From: Lycorma delicatula
Lineage: Eukaryota; Arthropoda; Insecta; Hemiptera; Fulgoridae
Length of the DNA stretch: 64,000 nucleotides
Assembly (NCBI RefSeq): GCF_047948215.1
Contig: NC_134455.1
Location: forward strand, 149,588,575 to 149,652,574
Direction of reading: 5' to 3'
Below the pieces are notes generated by a model, which ran no database searches, was not told the DNA's origin, and saw nothing but the letters and a program-made list of their open reading frames with translations. This document shows, piece after piece, positions 1-12,353 of this stretch (the stretch's first letter is position 1; every line of letters begins with the position of its first letter). The position numbers and the translations under genes are program-made.

Positions 1-1400
1 CAATATTTATTGGAAGAATTTTATCCAAAGAACAGGTTTCTTACGTCGTTAAATTAGTTGTGTGACGAATAAGCTTTACGAACAATTATCAGAAACCAAT
101 TAAATATTGATATACACAAATCAAGGTGGTGTTTTAGTGAAAATATCGTGTTCTAGTAAAATATATATATAAAATAAAATAAAATGATGATAATCTGCCT
201 GGAAAAGTAAATATGTTTTTGGAAAAAATCCTGAAGACAACATAACTCGTAAACAAGTACTCCACGTTCAAAGCTTTCTGGTTATGTTTTATCTTTAATA
301 AATACACTTTACGCCGACATTCAGCAACTTTCCCGTGCCCCATATTATTAGTCCAAACAACATTTTTGAATGTATTAAGCGACATTACAAGAAATAATTT
401 TTGAAAATAGTCATATAATGTAAAACCACCAGACAATAAAATTGTCTATGATTTCTTCACAGAATTTTATATTTTACTTACATTAGTATTATTACATAAG
501 TATTTTATTTAATTTATGTTTTTCTTATGTTTTGGTATTAAAATAAAAAATAAAAATACTGAGAAAGTAAATAATCAATTTTAAGCGATTGTAAAAGTTA
601 ATGTAAAGGCAATTTTGACTGGAAAAATAAACAACATAGTATAAGTAAGGTGCTAATAACTTTTCCTAAGAAAGTTCCTTTCTTATATAAAAATATTTAA
701 CGACCGTTACTTTTAGTAAGCGGATATTAAAATGAATTTATTTTTATTTAAATCTTGGATTTTCTCTGATCGTTTCTAATCTGTCACAACATAGCAATAT
801 GTAGGATTAAAAAATAAACTATATGAACTGGTGGAATAAGCGAATTTAAAATTCTTCGATGTTCAAACGAATCTAATAAGAAATCTTCAAAAAAATTATA
901 ATGATTTTGACAAATATTTTTTTTTTGTTTAATGGAAATTTTTTGTCTGCGTTATAGTTAAAATGTTAATAATGGTAAATTTATCTTTAATTTTATTTAA
1001 AACCTCTAAGTGTAAATAGCTCATTCGCAAGAATGAGCGTTCAAATTAAATTCTATAAATTTAATTTGAACGTAGTAACAAATATTATGCGTATAAAGCA
1101 TGCAGTTCAAATTATTAGTTAATCAATTTCAGGGATTTGTATGTGAAAATAAAATTCAATGGAATCTAGTAAACTGATGCAAGAAAAACAACTATAAGTC
1201 CCAAAAACCTACAACTAGATCCTACAAAGATCTACAACTATATTTTTGATCTTAAAATTAATTTAACTAAAATAAATATTATCAACTTCCCCGTTACCTA
1301 TTATGTTTTTATTTAGAATTATATTAAATGATTGGCACGTAATGTAATTCTACGTACAAACTTTACCATAACAATTTTAATAGTTATTATTTACTATCAT
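1..1400. other. AT-rich intergenic or intronic DNA
   Basis: No coding region or recognisable repeat is visible here. The only structure is a perfect inverted repeat at 1038-1072 (15-bp arms, 5-base loop), listed separately. A short open stretch at 134-436 on the minus strand has composition no different from its surroundings and no motif, so I do not call it a gene. Confidence 0.5.
1038..1072. repeat. Perfect 15-bp inverted repeat with 5-base loop
   Basis: The left arm at 1038-1052 is the exact reverse complement of 1058-1072, with loop CTATA between. A second, shorter hairpin (CTCATTC/GAATGAG) lies immediately upstream. No transposon ends or terminator context are seen. It may be a template-switch scar. 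Confidence 0.8.
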
Positions 1401-1414
1401 AATAAAAGAATGTA

Positions 1415-1594
1415 CACGTGGAAAAAGCCAGATAGTACTGCAAGGTATCAGATAGATTATATCATGGCTAAGCAAAGATTTAGAAATCAACTCGTGGTCT
1501 GCAAAACTTACCCTGGAGCAGACATTAATAGCGACCATAAGTTAATGATAACGAAATGTAGATTGGGGTTTAAGAACCTGAAGAAAAGGTGTTA
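1415..1594 (+). pseudogene. C-terminal fragment of LINE endonuclease domain
   Basis: This open stretch encodes a piece containing QIDYIMAKQRFRNQ followed by GADINSDHKLM, the last two conserved blocks of the endonuclease (the IDYI strand and the catalytic SDH). The N-terminal two thirds of the domain (metal-binding Asn and Glu residues) are absent, so this copy is 5'-truncated within the endonuclease, as usual for target-primed reverse transcription. The frame stops at 1594 and the linker continues in other frames (1598-2016). The gene could not have made an active nuclease. Confidence 0.8.
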
Positions 1595-1785
1595 GATGAA
1601 TCTGTGGAATTTAGAGAAACTTAAGGAAGAGGTGGTAAAGAAGATTTTTGAAGAGGACGTCGCAAGAGGTCTGAGTAAAAAAGATAAGGTAGAAAATGTA
1701 GAGAGGAAAGGAAGAATGTTAAAAAGAAAATTCTTAAATCAGTAGAAGCGAATTTAGGAGGAACAAAGAGAACTGGTAGAAAACG

Positions 1786-2215
1786 TTGGATTTCAGAAGA
1801 TATATTGCAGCTGAGGATGAACGTAGAAAATACAAGAATGCTAGTGATGAAGAAAGTAAAAGGAACTGTCGACAGTTAAGAAATACTATAAATAGGAAGT
1901 GCAAACTAGCGAAAGAAGAGTGGATTAAAGAAAAGTGTTCAGAAGTGGAAAGAGAAATGAACACTAGTAAAACAGACGGAGCATACAGGAAAGTTAGGAA
2001 AATTTGGGGTACGTAAATTAAAATCTAATAATGTGTTAAACAAAGATACACCGATTTATAATACGAAAGGCAAAGTCGATAGGTGGGTGGAATATATTAA
2101 AGAATCACGGAGGAAAACGAAATACGGAGAAAATGAATTAGAAAATGGTGTTATAGAGAAGAAGTGGATGAAAGGGGAGAAACAATACTGTGATATGAAT
2201 TTAAAAGAGCATTAA
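1786..2215 (+). pseudogene. Linker region of the RTE-like LINE, broken
   Basis: Two lysine/glutamate-rich stretches (1786-2016 and 2033-2215) sit between the endonuclease and RT domains, as expected for the linker of an EN-RT polyprotein. The second contains a WVEYIKE-like block, which usually marks the region just before RT in this family. They are in different frames, and a third frame change at about 2215 separates them from the RT. No catalytic residues are expected here. Confidence 0.6.
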
Positions 2216-2219
2216 AAGA

Positions 2220-2950
2220 TTGAATGGCAGAAAGGTTCCTGGAATAGACGGAATACCTGCAGAATTACTGCTCAGTGCAGGTGAGGAAGCGATTGATAGA
2301 TTATATAAACTGGTGTGTAATATTTATGAAAAAGGGGAAGTTCCGTCAGACTTCAAAAAGAGTGTTATTGTCATGATACCAAAGAAAGCAGGAGCAGATA
2401 AATGTGAAGAATACAGAACACTTAGCTTAACTAGCCATGCGTCAAAAATCTTAACTAGAATTCTGTACAGAAGAATTGACAGCAGTGTGGAAGAAGTGTT
2501 AGGAGAAGACCAATTTGGTTTCAGGAGTAGTATAGGGGCAAGGGAAGCAATTTTAGGGCTCAGATTAATAGAAGGAAGATTAAAGAAAAACAAACCAACA
2601 TACTTGGCATTTATAGGCCTAGAAAAGGCATTCGATAAAGTAGAGTGGAATAAAATATTCAGCATTTTAAAAAAATTAGGGTTCAAATACAGAAATAGAA
2701 GAACGATTGCTAACTTTTACAGGAACCAAACAGCAACAGTAATAATTGAAGAACATAAGAATGAAGCCGTAATAAGAAAAGAAGTCCGACAAGGATGTTC
2801 CTTATCCCAGTTACTTTTTAAGTTTTACATAGAACTATCTGTTAATGATAAAGAACAATTTAAATTGAAGTAACAGTACAAGGTGAAAAGATAAAGACGC
2901 CACGATTTGCTGATGATATAGTATTTCTAGCTAAGAGTAAAAAGGATTTA
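2220..2950 (+). pseudogene. Reverse transcriptase domain of RTE-like LINE, inactivated
   Basis: RT blocks are visible in order: GRKVPGIDGIPAELL (about residue 5), IPKKAGADKCEEYR, EDQFGFR, then motif A reading FIGLEKAFD, then RQGCSLS, and, after a frame change, FADD at 2905-2916. In this family motif A normally reads F(V/I)DLEKAFD. Here the catalytic Asp is Gly (codon ggc, 2616-2618), so the RT would be dead even in frame. The FADD box (motif C) is intact but lies in a different frame from the rest, with a stop at 2873 between them. The domain is a pseudogene. Confidence 0.9.
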
Positions 2951-2969
2951 GAAGGAACAATGAACGGGC

Positions 2970-3591
2970 ATGGATGTAGTCCTACGCAAGAAAATAAACA
3001 AGAACAAAACGAAAGTAATGAAATGTATTAGAGATAACGAAGATGGATTACTGAATGTAAAAATAGGAAGAGAAAAGATTACGGAGGTAAAAGAATTTTA
3101 TTATTTGGGAAGTAGAATTACTGATAATGGACGAAGCAGGAGCGCTATAAAATTCCAAATTGCACAAGAGAAACGAGCTTTCAGTCAGAAAACTTACATC
3201 AAAAATTAATTTAAACGTCAGGAAAATATTTTTTAATGTATATGTTTGGAGCATAGCTTTAAATGGAAGTGAAACTTGGACGATCGGAGTATCTAAGAAG
3301 AAAAGATTAGAAGCTTTTGAAATGCGGTGCTACAGGAGAATGTTAAAAATCAGATGGGTGGATAAAATGACAAATGAAGAGATGTTGCGGCAAATCGATG
3401 AAGAAAGAAGCATTTGGAAAAATATAGTTAAAAGAAGAGACATACTTAGAGGGCCACATATTAAGGCATCCTGGAATAGTCGCTTTAATATTGGAGGGAC
3501 AGGTAGAAGGAAAAATTGTGCAGGCAGGCAACGTTTGGAATTTGTAAATCAAATTGTTAGGGATGTAGAATGTAGGGGTATACCGAAATGA
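2970..3591 (+). pseudogene. C-terminal part of the RTE-like LINE polyprotein
   Basis: Two overlapping frames carry the part downstream of the RT palm. NKNKTKVMKC and EFYYLGSRIT (2970-3209) are the usual thumb blocks. GSETWTIG, CYRRMLKIRWVDKMTNEE and the R-rich tail (3160-3591) form the C-terminal domain common to RTE-like elements. A third frame (about 3588-3648) carries the final WRAASNQSND-like motif before a stop. Breaks at about 3205 and 3590 make it non-functional. The following A-rich stretch (3652-3664) is probably the 3' tail. Confidence 0.8.
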
Positions 3592-3984
3592 AACGACTAG
3601 CACTAGATAGGGAATCTTGGAGAGCTGCATCAAACCAGTCAAATGATTGAAGACAAAAAAAAAATTATTGCCACTAAAAATAATATTAGAAAAAAAGAAA
3701 AGATTTTATAATTTAATAACCTATAGAACGTTATCAATCGTATTATTACGGCAATAAACACAAAATTTTTGACATTTGCTGCTGTTATAATAGACTGATA
3801 TTAATTCCTTTAATGAATAAAAGTAAACGGTGATCGAGTATATTTTGAATTTTGTATTTAAGATGTGTAATATGTGAACAGGTCCATGCGTTAAATTTAA
3901 TTTCGTCACGCCACATCTTGCAGATTGAATACCCGTGAGCGTTTACCACGGTGGGAGGTTTTTTTTATTTTTCGAAGTGGGATG

Positions 3985-4085
3985 CATGAGGTACATATAT
4001 TTGCGCGTTGCAAGCAGCAATTTGAAAGGAATTGAGTTGAATTAAATGTGCAAGCCGTGTATCGACTCTACCCCGTCGAATAATA
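3985..4085 (+). repeat. Possible fragment of the 56-kb inverted-repeat element
   Basis: The string GTGCAAGCCGTGTATCGA at about 4048 closely matches GTGTAAGCCGTGTATCGG near 56738. In both places it is preceded by a GAATTAAAT-type stretch and followed within 25 bases by a CGTC/GACG motif. This suggests that the end of the same repeat family is present here, with the remainder lost or diverged. The match is short, so confidence is low. Confidence 0.3.
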
Positions 4086-7000
4086 AAAAAAACGTTTTAA
4101 ATGAATAGAGAAGTTCGATCGTAACGAAGAGCGAAGCAATAACGATAGGTTTAGGCAAAAAAGTATTATAGTAAGGTGGTGATTGGATAGCGGGAAAGGG
4201 GATTCAGAAATGAATTTGATTTCTCTCATAACTAATGCAAATCGGCCGGACGGGCTGAGTAAGTATAGGCTGGGACTATGATTTCCAGTGTTAGTGCCAC
4301 TAGACAGCCAGCGAGGCGGACCCGCCAGGGGGTCTCACGACAACGTTCAACGCTTCCTGGACTGCAAACGACGCCATTTTAAGAACAACCAACAACCTGA
4401 CAAAATTACAACATGAGATGTTTAGGTGTCCTTCAACTTTATCTTTCATTTAATATCCACTACGTATGTCATTTAAAATCAACTTTCCTTTTAAATTTTA
4501 ATTTATAATTCCATATTGAATAACGAGTAGATCTTGCAGAGGTCAGCAGGCCTAAGGGTGGGATTTAACGAACATTAATCCGATAGTCCCGGTATCTGTT
4601 TGACTTAATCATTTTATTTATTTTTTAAAACACCAGCTTAAATAGAATTACGTAACTAGTGGAATACATAATAGTTAGTTACACATACATGCGTGGAATG
4701 CTAGAAATTAGATTTATTATTTGTTCTATTTAATTTAATAGTTGTAGCAGTCGAAATTGACATTTTTTTAAAATTAAACATCAGCGGAGTGGATAATACC
4801 AGAAATACAACAGAGAAACATTTTAATAAGAAATAAACATTTATTAATTAGGTCCTAAGCAAAAGTGTCTCAATTTAAAACCATTTCCCCGGCAATGCAA
4901 AAGTGAATTCTCCAAAACATACCTTATGTAGTAAATTTACTAATTTTTACCATGTTGTGCTGCATTTTACGTTATATAATTTACATTTAATTAACATAAC
5001 TGAATAATTAAAGAGGGATACTTTTTCAATTGACCTTTTTAAACCCGTGTCACAGAAACGACTGAACTTGTTTTCCGAACTTTATGAAATTTTGCGTTAA
5101 GGTTCCTTGTTATATTAGACGAATTACGAAAAGATAAGAAAGAAAGAATGTAGTTTTTTTCTTAGAAACTGAGTTTGAGAAACTACTGAGAGATGGAGAG
5201 ATCCGATTAGGTGAAGTTTCAGTAACCATTTTAACTGAACAGATGGACTCTTCTTCACTCATGATGAGACATATCCCTGGTCACCCACAACTTCTGATAT
5301 TTGTCCTCGGCTACCCGTAAGATACTAATTTCACGTAAAATTAAATTTCGATGCCTAATTTTTTGCGCTTAAGACAGTTGTCCTACCATCCTAATACTGT
5401 AGAGCATCGTGCCGTTTTTAATATATGATAAATTATTTAATTTTAACCTTCGTTTTCAATAAACATTTTTTTTACAATTTTCACTTCGGACACTTTATTT
5501 AAAATAACGAATTGAGAAATAAATAAAAAATGTACGGACATGTCATGCATTTACCTTTTTGATACTTACCGAACAATGATTCAGGTGTTCCTAGAAACGA
5601 TATTACTATTTCCTAAAGAATGATTACTTTAGACACTAACTAAAACTTCCATAATCAATTACGATCGGCAATCTGGTTTTACTTTAATTTTCATATATTA
5701 ATTCAGTTTCATTGTAAATCTGGACTAGTTAAAATCCATAAAGCGGGATATACTATTTAAAGAACTGCTTATGTTCTATATATTTCTTTTCATAAATACT
5801 GTACAACAACAGATATGTATAATGTAAGAAAAAGGTTACATATATTTTGTTAACCATATTATTTTATCATTTAGTTATCGTTTGACAGTATTTACAAACA
5901 TAAGAGAAGTGATTTTTGAGAAGGAATTCTACAGGAAAAAACTTGAAAGACTTCCACATTTCCACATTCCTGCCCGACCGTACAGTCGCTTTACCAACGT
6001 TTCACAAAGGAGAGAAGAAATAATAATTTTTAAATTTTTTTGATAAAATTTAGCCGAACTTAAACTAACGATTTTCAGTACAAATAACAAAATTGTTTGA
6101 AACTCAAGTGGAATGTAAAACATGACATATGCATCGAGTATATCTAGATTAGGTTTTAACATTCCGTAACTTGATTATTATGAAGCTTGAGAGTAGTTAA
6201 ATAATCTATCTAATCTAAAGAATCTAAGTAATTAAAACAGATTTAAATTATTTAACTAATAGATCTAAATTGAATAATTGCTAATTCTGTAAAAAAGTTG
6301 ATTTCTATATTTATACTAACAACTGTTTTAGAAGGCTCTAGTAGATAATTTTTTTTTTAAGTAGCTATTTCAGATTTTTGAAAAATGTTTTGAATTTAGT
6401 CCTTAAGCCAAAGTAAAGGACTGGAGAATAGAAAGATTGTGCAGGTAGGTGACGGCCAGTTACTACTACATAAAATAGAACATTTGAGAAGATAGTGCTG
6501 TTCAAATTTAGCATCTAATTTTGAAATCAATTTTATAACCGAACCAAAATGTAAATGTAATTATGAAAGTGCAGTATTCAGAAATTTTCACTAGCCTACC
6601 ATATGATGAAATGATGGTAGGGACATCAGCATAAGATATTATCATATTATTCCCAACCACGGAAAGTGTATCGTTGTGTTAGAATATAAAACTGGTAGTA
6701 ATATTGAGACATGAGTTACTCCTGTTAGTAATACTGAAATCAAAGTAAGCTACAACTTCTCAAACTCTGAAGAATCTGTCTTGAAAGAATGATTTCCGTT
6801 CCTGCTTTCCATTCCTCAGCAGAAAAATTATAAGTAAATTATTATTTAGATATCAAGGAATTTTCTTTTTTTGCTTGAAATTTCTCCCGCTACCACCCCA
6901 TTCGGTCGCTCTAAAGCATAAGACCGAAAGTTTGCTGAGCCTCGAAACAGTTTAGCGACCAGAGTCCTAAATAGCTCCTAGAGCTTACCTAACAGCGTGA

Positions 7001-7316
7001 GCGGACTAAGTGCGGTGCCATAGACCACCGGCTTAAGTGTCCCAACCGCTTACTTCTCATATATTTACTAAAATGGGTAGGCGTACCCCGTCAACTACTA
7101 CTAAAAATATATTGACATCCATAAATTAAAATTTACTTTGTCTAGACAGCAATTCGCTGTCACGCCTAGGTCGCTGAATGCCAACAAGTACCTATCCACC
7201 ATATTAAAGCGCTTGTAGCCTTAATTGGCTAGAGGTCAGCCATATATATCTCCAAATTAGCTTCACACAGCAGTGCAGTAAGATTCTTTTCCCTTATATT
7301 ATAAATATAATATATC

Positions 7317-7340
7317 CTTTGATATCAAGGGATATCAAAG
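7317..7340. repeat. Perfect 10-bp inverted repeat, 4-base loop
   Basis: CTTTGATATC (7317-7326) and GATATCAAAG (7331-7340) flank AAGG. It belongs to the set of small-loop perfect hairpins noted across the window. Confidence 0.7.
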
Positions 7341-10300
7341 TTGTTTTATCTATTAGATGGTTTTAAATTTTCACTTAAACTCAAGATTGTTAGCGCAAAT
7401 TATTTTGCCTTGATCGTAGAGGCATTTAAGATCGATCAAAATAATATTAGTTAATAAACTGCTGAGAGAAACAAAGTTAAAATTACATTAAAATGATAAG
7501 AGAAAAGTTAATAGAATTACAAACTACCGTATGAGTTTGTCGGAAATACACACCATTATTATCACTGAGTAAGATGTTAAAATTTTTATTGTTAGTAATG
7601 GTTATAATCCTTTCGATTCAATTAGTCTAGACTCGATGGTAAAAATGCAGTTTTGTGTAAAAGACATATTCAAAATAAAAAGAGATAATTGAACAAAATT
7701 CTTTTGATTTATTAGAGGTGAACATTTCTTCATTAAATTCAATTATCAGTCGTAAAAATAAGTTGATAATATTTTAAAGTAGAGAAATTTTATCGTTTAA
7801 AGTTTGTTATGTTGGCTTAATTCCACAGTTACCACAGTGGATAGTTTAAAATAATGACGGTAATTTTTGCACTGCCTCAGCACAAACATATTAACACTGT
7901 GTATTGCGTCTGCAATTACACAGTGAAATATATAAAACGACAGAGAAAAGATGATCTCCAGTAAAATATATGCGCAAGTTCGAGTTTAATATTTTTTTTG
8001 AAAAAGATTTCGTTACAACTATTGTATTTTCAGTACCGTATTTTAAAACGATAGTTTTCTCATCTACAATACATGAAACTAAATCTATCGTTGTCGTTCC
8101 GCAGCTGTAAATTAATTTTACAATAATTCCCCATCTACTCAGGCAGTCTTTTGACATGAGTCGATATTTACAAACGCATGATAACAATACTTATTTGTTT
8201 GAAGAGAATGATGGTAAATATATACATAAAAAAGTTTGCCAAGATTCCTCACTCTTTTGCTGAGATATAAAAAACCAAACGGATAAAAACATAGGTGAAA
8301 CTAAAAATTTTAGAACATATAATTTATATAATTCTTTCTTCTTTTATTAATGTGGCAACGCTATTGATTACCTTCTAATACACATCTACAACATATAACC
8401 ATCGCCGAATTTTTTCTTTAGGTTGTTGAATGTGAGTGAAATTTTTTTAAACATGCTAACTCTATAAAATAAAATAATAATTTACTCTTAAGCTTTCAGT
8501 ATTGTATTCTCGTAATAGACTGTAATAAATATTTTTATTTTTATTAAACTTACTGTGAACTGCGTACAGCTCTACATTTTTGCAAAATATTAAAGAACAA
8601 AGAAAGATAAAGAAGTAAATGTACAATTTTCTGAAAGGGTAAGAGAAGAACGGAACTTGTATTTAGCGGTTTATGCGATCAATGTAGAGGAGAAAATGAA
8701 ATCCGCTATCAAATTTTCATTAGTTTATCATTATTACTATTAACCTTTTCTCATCAGTTCTGTAGAAAATTTTACGAGGAGGTCATTCCTTGAAACAACT
8801 TTTTTCTGAGATAAATTTCCGTTATTTTCAAATAAGCAAAATTGTTCGTTAAAATTGTCCAAAGCAGTGGTAGAAGGAGTTAGATTTTATTACGTTCCGG
8901 TTGTCACTGCTATAATATAATCAAGTTTGTCCATATCTTTGAATTTTTTCTGGTTATTCTCAAATTTGTTTCTATCACAAAATCTTACTAATGTCTTTAC
9001 AGACCGTAACCCTGATTTATAAAATATTTATGTTTTTACTTGAATATTTAATTCGCCAAGTTTATTCAATTCTGTAAGTTTAATGTTCGTACGGTCGTAC
9101 ACTAACGTAATTAGTGTAATAAATTACACTTACGTTTAGCAGTTTTCAATTCCACTTTATTAAAATTTTAAAACAAAATCTAAAGTACATAAGGGAGGAA
9201 ACTGTTTATATTTTGGCTAAAACTCAAGGTATAATTTTGAAATGGAATTTATTTCAAATTAAACATTTCCGGGTTATCTCAAAATGAAAGCAGGATTTGA
9301 TTGCAAAAGCTGTGAATGTAAAAATAATAATTGTAAATAATAATATTTTTCTATAACCGCTAAGGCTTGTTTATATTAGTTCTCTATGTAATGGCTGTAA
9401 ATATTGAGACGTTTATCACAACGATTCACAAGCTTCAAAATACTCTTCTTAAACTTCTATCCCGCCAGTCCATTTAAATGACAGTTTCTTTAAATTGATC
9501 ATTGCTAATAAATCTCGGTTAGAAAATTTCTTCAATTAAAAAAAAAGGAAAAATCAAAAGAAAAATGAAGTTCACTCAAAGTTAAATTAGAGCTGTTCGG
9601 TTGATGACTGATAACATTCATTCCAAATTTTAAAAGTGATGAGTTAGAGCTACGCGATACCGTCAAACTCAAAATAAATTTTAACAGCCGCATAATTATA
9701 CATTCACATACATAATATGCAAAATACTCTCACTTAATCGTCATAAAATTTCCAGAACTATGGATCCAAGAGGCTGAAACTTTGTATGTTTCTCGTAGGT
9801 CTAAGGTGATCGTTAAGAAAGCTTTATTTAAAATTTCAACTCGTAGAAAAGATAGATTGTGTTTATACTCCCGAAGGGATTAAATTCAAAACCAACAGGT
9901 TTTGTTGGGTCAATGATTAAAGCACGTGAGTCAAATTTGGTGAAAATCTCTTCTGTCTTTTTTGAGCGAAGTGCCACCATTATATTTTACCCTATTCTCT
10001 GAGATCGGCCTTTGACTAAAAGATGATAAATCTTACCGATACAGTTGCCCATGTATTTATATGCAAAGCTTCCTTTAAAATATAAATAAAGAAATAGCAT
10101 TGGATGGACTAAAAATTAAATTTCAAAAAATAGTCGTACCAAAGCGGTGGGTTTAAAATTGCTTTTTCTTATTTAAAAATGCATTTTCTAAACATCACTT
10201 CACTCGTTAACCGTGCAAGAGTATCAAAAGTATGCCCGTAATCTTGATTAAAAAAATTAACAAAAAAACCATATTCAACACCTTTATTTATATACTTCTT

Positions 10301-11069
10301 GAACTGTTAAATAGAGATTATATTCGTTCGAGTGATAAACCAAAGCTAAAAATTTACTGTACGTTAATGCGACAGCGAAATTCAATTAAGGTAGTCGCTA
10401 CAAATTTTCTTACGAACTCGAATATACTTTTTTAATTACCTTTTTCTTATAAATATTTTTATTTATTTCTCATTAATATTAATATTGTTATTCTAATCTT
10501 TTTACAATTTAAATATTATATTTTAAAAAACTGATGCAACTTTAAATCACAATCGTTATCTTTTAAAGCAGAAAAAATCCTTACACTTAATTCTGGTGTA
10601 CTGTATTTCGTACAGTAACTGTAACTTGTTAGCCATATGAAGAAAAATTATACCGATTTTATTTACATATCTACCATTAAATAAAATTATAATAAAATGA
10701 AATTGCTTAAAAGAACGTTCTTTGTTGGTCCCCGCGGAAAACATTTAAAACTTATGAAGTCTATCAACCGCTGTGTTACTCTGATGGATGAACTCCGTTG
10801 CATGAACTCTGACGGATTTTATTTAGCAAGAAAGACACGCGTTAATATAATCACAAAAGTGTTTCTTTGTGTAACATTAATTTATTTTATTGATCGATAC
10901 GCTTAATAAATAGCCAACTAGTATTTATTTCAATTATATATTTTAAGTGTATCAGAGTATAGCGTATTGAATTCTTCCTTGTGCATGATGGAAAGTATAA
11001 TTTAAAAGCATGATGCAACGATTTATTTTTGGTAAATAAAAATAAAATGATTTATATGATGGAATTGGG

Positions 11070-11640
11070 TGTTTTAAAAAGTAGATGTTGTCGGTAGATA
11101 CGCCGGAGGGACATCTGGTGATGAGGACAGGGGACCGGCAGGGCCAGCACGGCTGTTGAACGATGAATTTTAAGCAGCAGCAATTACCGGGGGGACATTC
11201 TTCTCACGGTGTCGGTGTTCGTTTCTCGTAGGTCGGCGGATGAGTGGACGGCGGGTGCCGGTGGCCGCGGCCAGAACCAGAAACTGTTTATAATAGCAGC
11301 AACCACAGTCAAAGATGACGATGTGGAGAAGATGATGTCGACGTGATTGCCGCGCGGCTACGGTCAGGATGCAATTAAACGACGTACGTATATATGTGTG
11401 TATGTATTATGTATGTATGTAACCTGCCTATGTAATCCACCTACCCGCCTATCAAGTAGACCGAACGAAAGACGACGGTCAGGTCGGCTGTAAAACTCAT
11501 GTGATGTGATCCGGCTCGCTCTTACCCGAAGGACAAATACTCGTTTCGAGTCGGTTGATTACACCACAACAGAACTGGCAATTGACAATCTACCGGCCGG
11601 CCGGGCTGACCGACTGACTGCGAGTTGTAGCTAACTTTTA
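11070..11640. other. GC- and CpG-richer island, function unknown
   Basis: In a very AT-rich neighbourhood this stretch is rich in G+C and CpG (for example GCCGGTGGCCGCGG near 11260 and CTACCGGCCGGCCGGG near 11590). It contains a TATG/TATA microsatellite at 11395-11430. No open frame of useful length crosses it and I recognise no transposon motif. A promoter or 5' untranslated exon of a host gene is possible, as is the inactive end of an unrecognised repeat. The sequence alone does not decide. Confidence 0.35.
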
Positions 11641-12136
11641 TCTAATATTCTTATTACTCGGTCGTGTAGATTGCTTCTATACAATAATTACCATTCATTC
11701 TACCAGCAAAATATCACTCGATTCAAGGCCGAATAATCACGAAGCGAGAAAAGACCTGACTCGCTCCTACCTCAGTTTTATTCATCTTTTTTTCCGCTAC
11801 CGTCACCCATAAAATAGTTAATTATAATCCTATACATTAATTCACTGTCATTGTCTATTTTTATAACGAATGACTGTGATATATCGACGTAATAAATTAA
11901 TTTTTTATTAATATATTCATACGTTGTAAAACTTTTGATTAAATTAAATATTATGTAAACGCGTAATGATAAACTCAAAACGTAACTATTAAATTTGAAT
12001 TAATAGCTGTAACGCCACAACTTTATTTTTAAAAGAACAACAAGTATTATTCTTTTGGAAAATTACGTTATTAAATCGTAATTATTTTAATTTATAAAAT
12101 TATAATCTTCTTAAGTAGTAGACTACATTTATTTTA

Positions 12137-12353
12137 CATTACATTCCCAAACTGTGCGCCGCGAAATATTGTAAAAATTTAATAATTAATTGAACCAAAA
12201 TATTTATAATTATTAATTCATGTTAATAAAGTAAAAAAATAATGAAGATACACGAATTTTATTTATTTTTATCTCTTACTTACGAGTAGTCATACTTGGA
12301 AAAATTTTAATTGAAAAAGGGCGCCGCGACTCGGAAAGTTTGGGAACCACTGC
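12137..12353. mobile_element. hAT-like MITE (non-autonomous)
   Basis: The left end carries TTCCCAAACT followed by GCGCCGCG (12143-12163). The right end carries the inverse order, GGGCGCCGCG then AGTTTGGGAACCACTG (12320-12353). Read inward from the right, the terminus is CAGTGGTTCCCAAACT, the typical end of hAT/Buster-type elements. The left terminal bases have decayed. The interior is about 160 bases of AT-rich non-coding DNA, so this is a MITE. I could not identify an 8-bp target-site duplication with confidence. Confidence 0.65.

Larger units (their letters stand above)
1408..3655 (+). mobile_element. RTE-like non-LTR retrotransposon, 5'-truncated and broken
   Basis: This is a degraded LINE. 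It starts inside the endonuclease domain, with a YTWKKPD-like motif near 1410 and SDHKLM at about 1530-1547 (the terminal SDH of the apurinic-type endonuclease). It continues through a linker, a reverse transcriptase (2220-2950) and the C-terminal region, which ends in a WRAASNQS-like motif near 3620 and a short A-run. The similarity I recall is to RTE/BovB-type elements, whose endonuclease was co-opted in craniofacial development protein 2. The clade assignment is tentative. At least five reading-frame changes or stops interrupt it, so it is not functional. A relic of the same type lies at 24.5-26.8 kb. Confidence 0.85.
3665..12136. other. Long AT-rich stretch with no gene recognised
   Basis: I see no gene here. 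Minor points: 3985-4085 shares the block AAGCCGTGTATCG with the end of the element at 55.8-56.8 kb and may be a fragment of it. 4160-4420 and 6880-7260 are less AT-rich than their surroundings but have no coding structure. An open stretch at about 5138-5313 begins with a splice-acceptor-like tract (see findings). A 10-bp inverted repeat with a 4-base loop lies at 7317-7340. A GC-rich island occupies 11070-11640. Small open frames at 5929-6162, 7891-8187, 10232-10435 and 10697-10906 show no motif. Confidence 0.4.

Noticed and set aside
3905..3960. B-box-like GGGTATTCAATCT on the minus strand
   Set aside because: The A-box side is not convincing and no tail or duplication was found.
10697..10906. 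69-codon frame beginning MKLLKRTFFVGPRGKH
   Set aside because: It overlaps a frame of similar length on the other strand, has no homology I recognise and no gene context.
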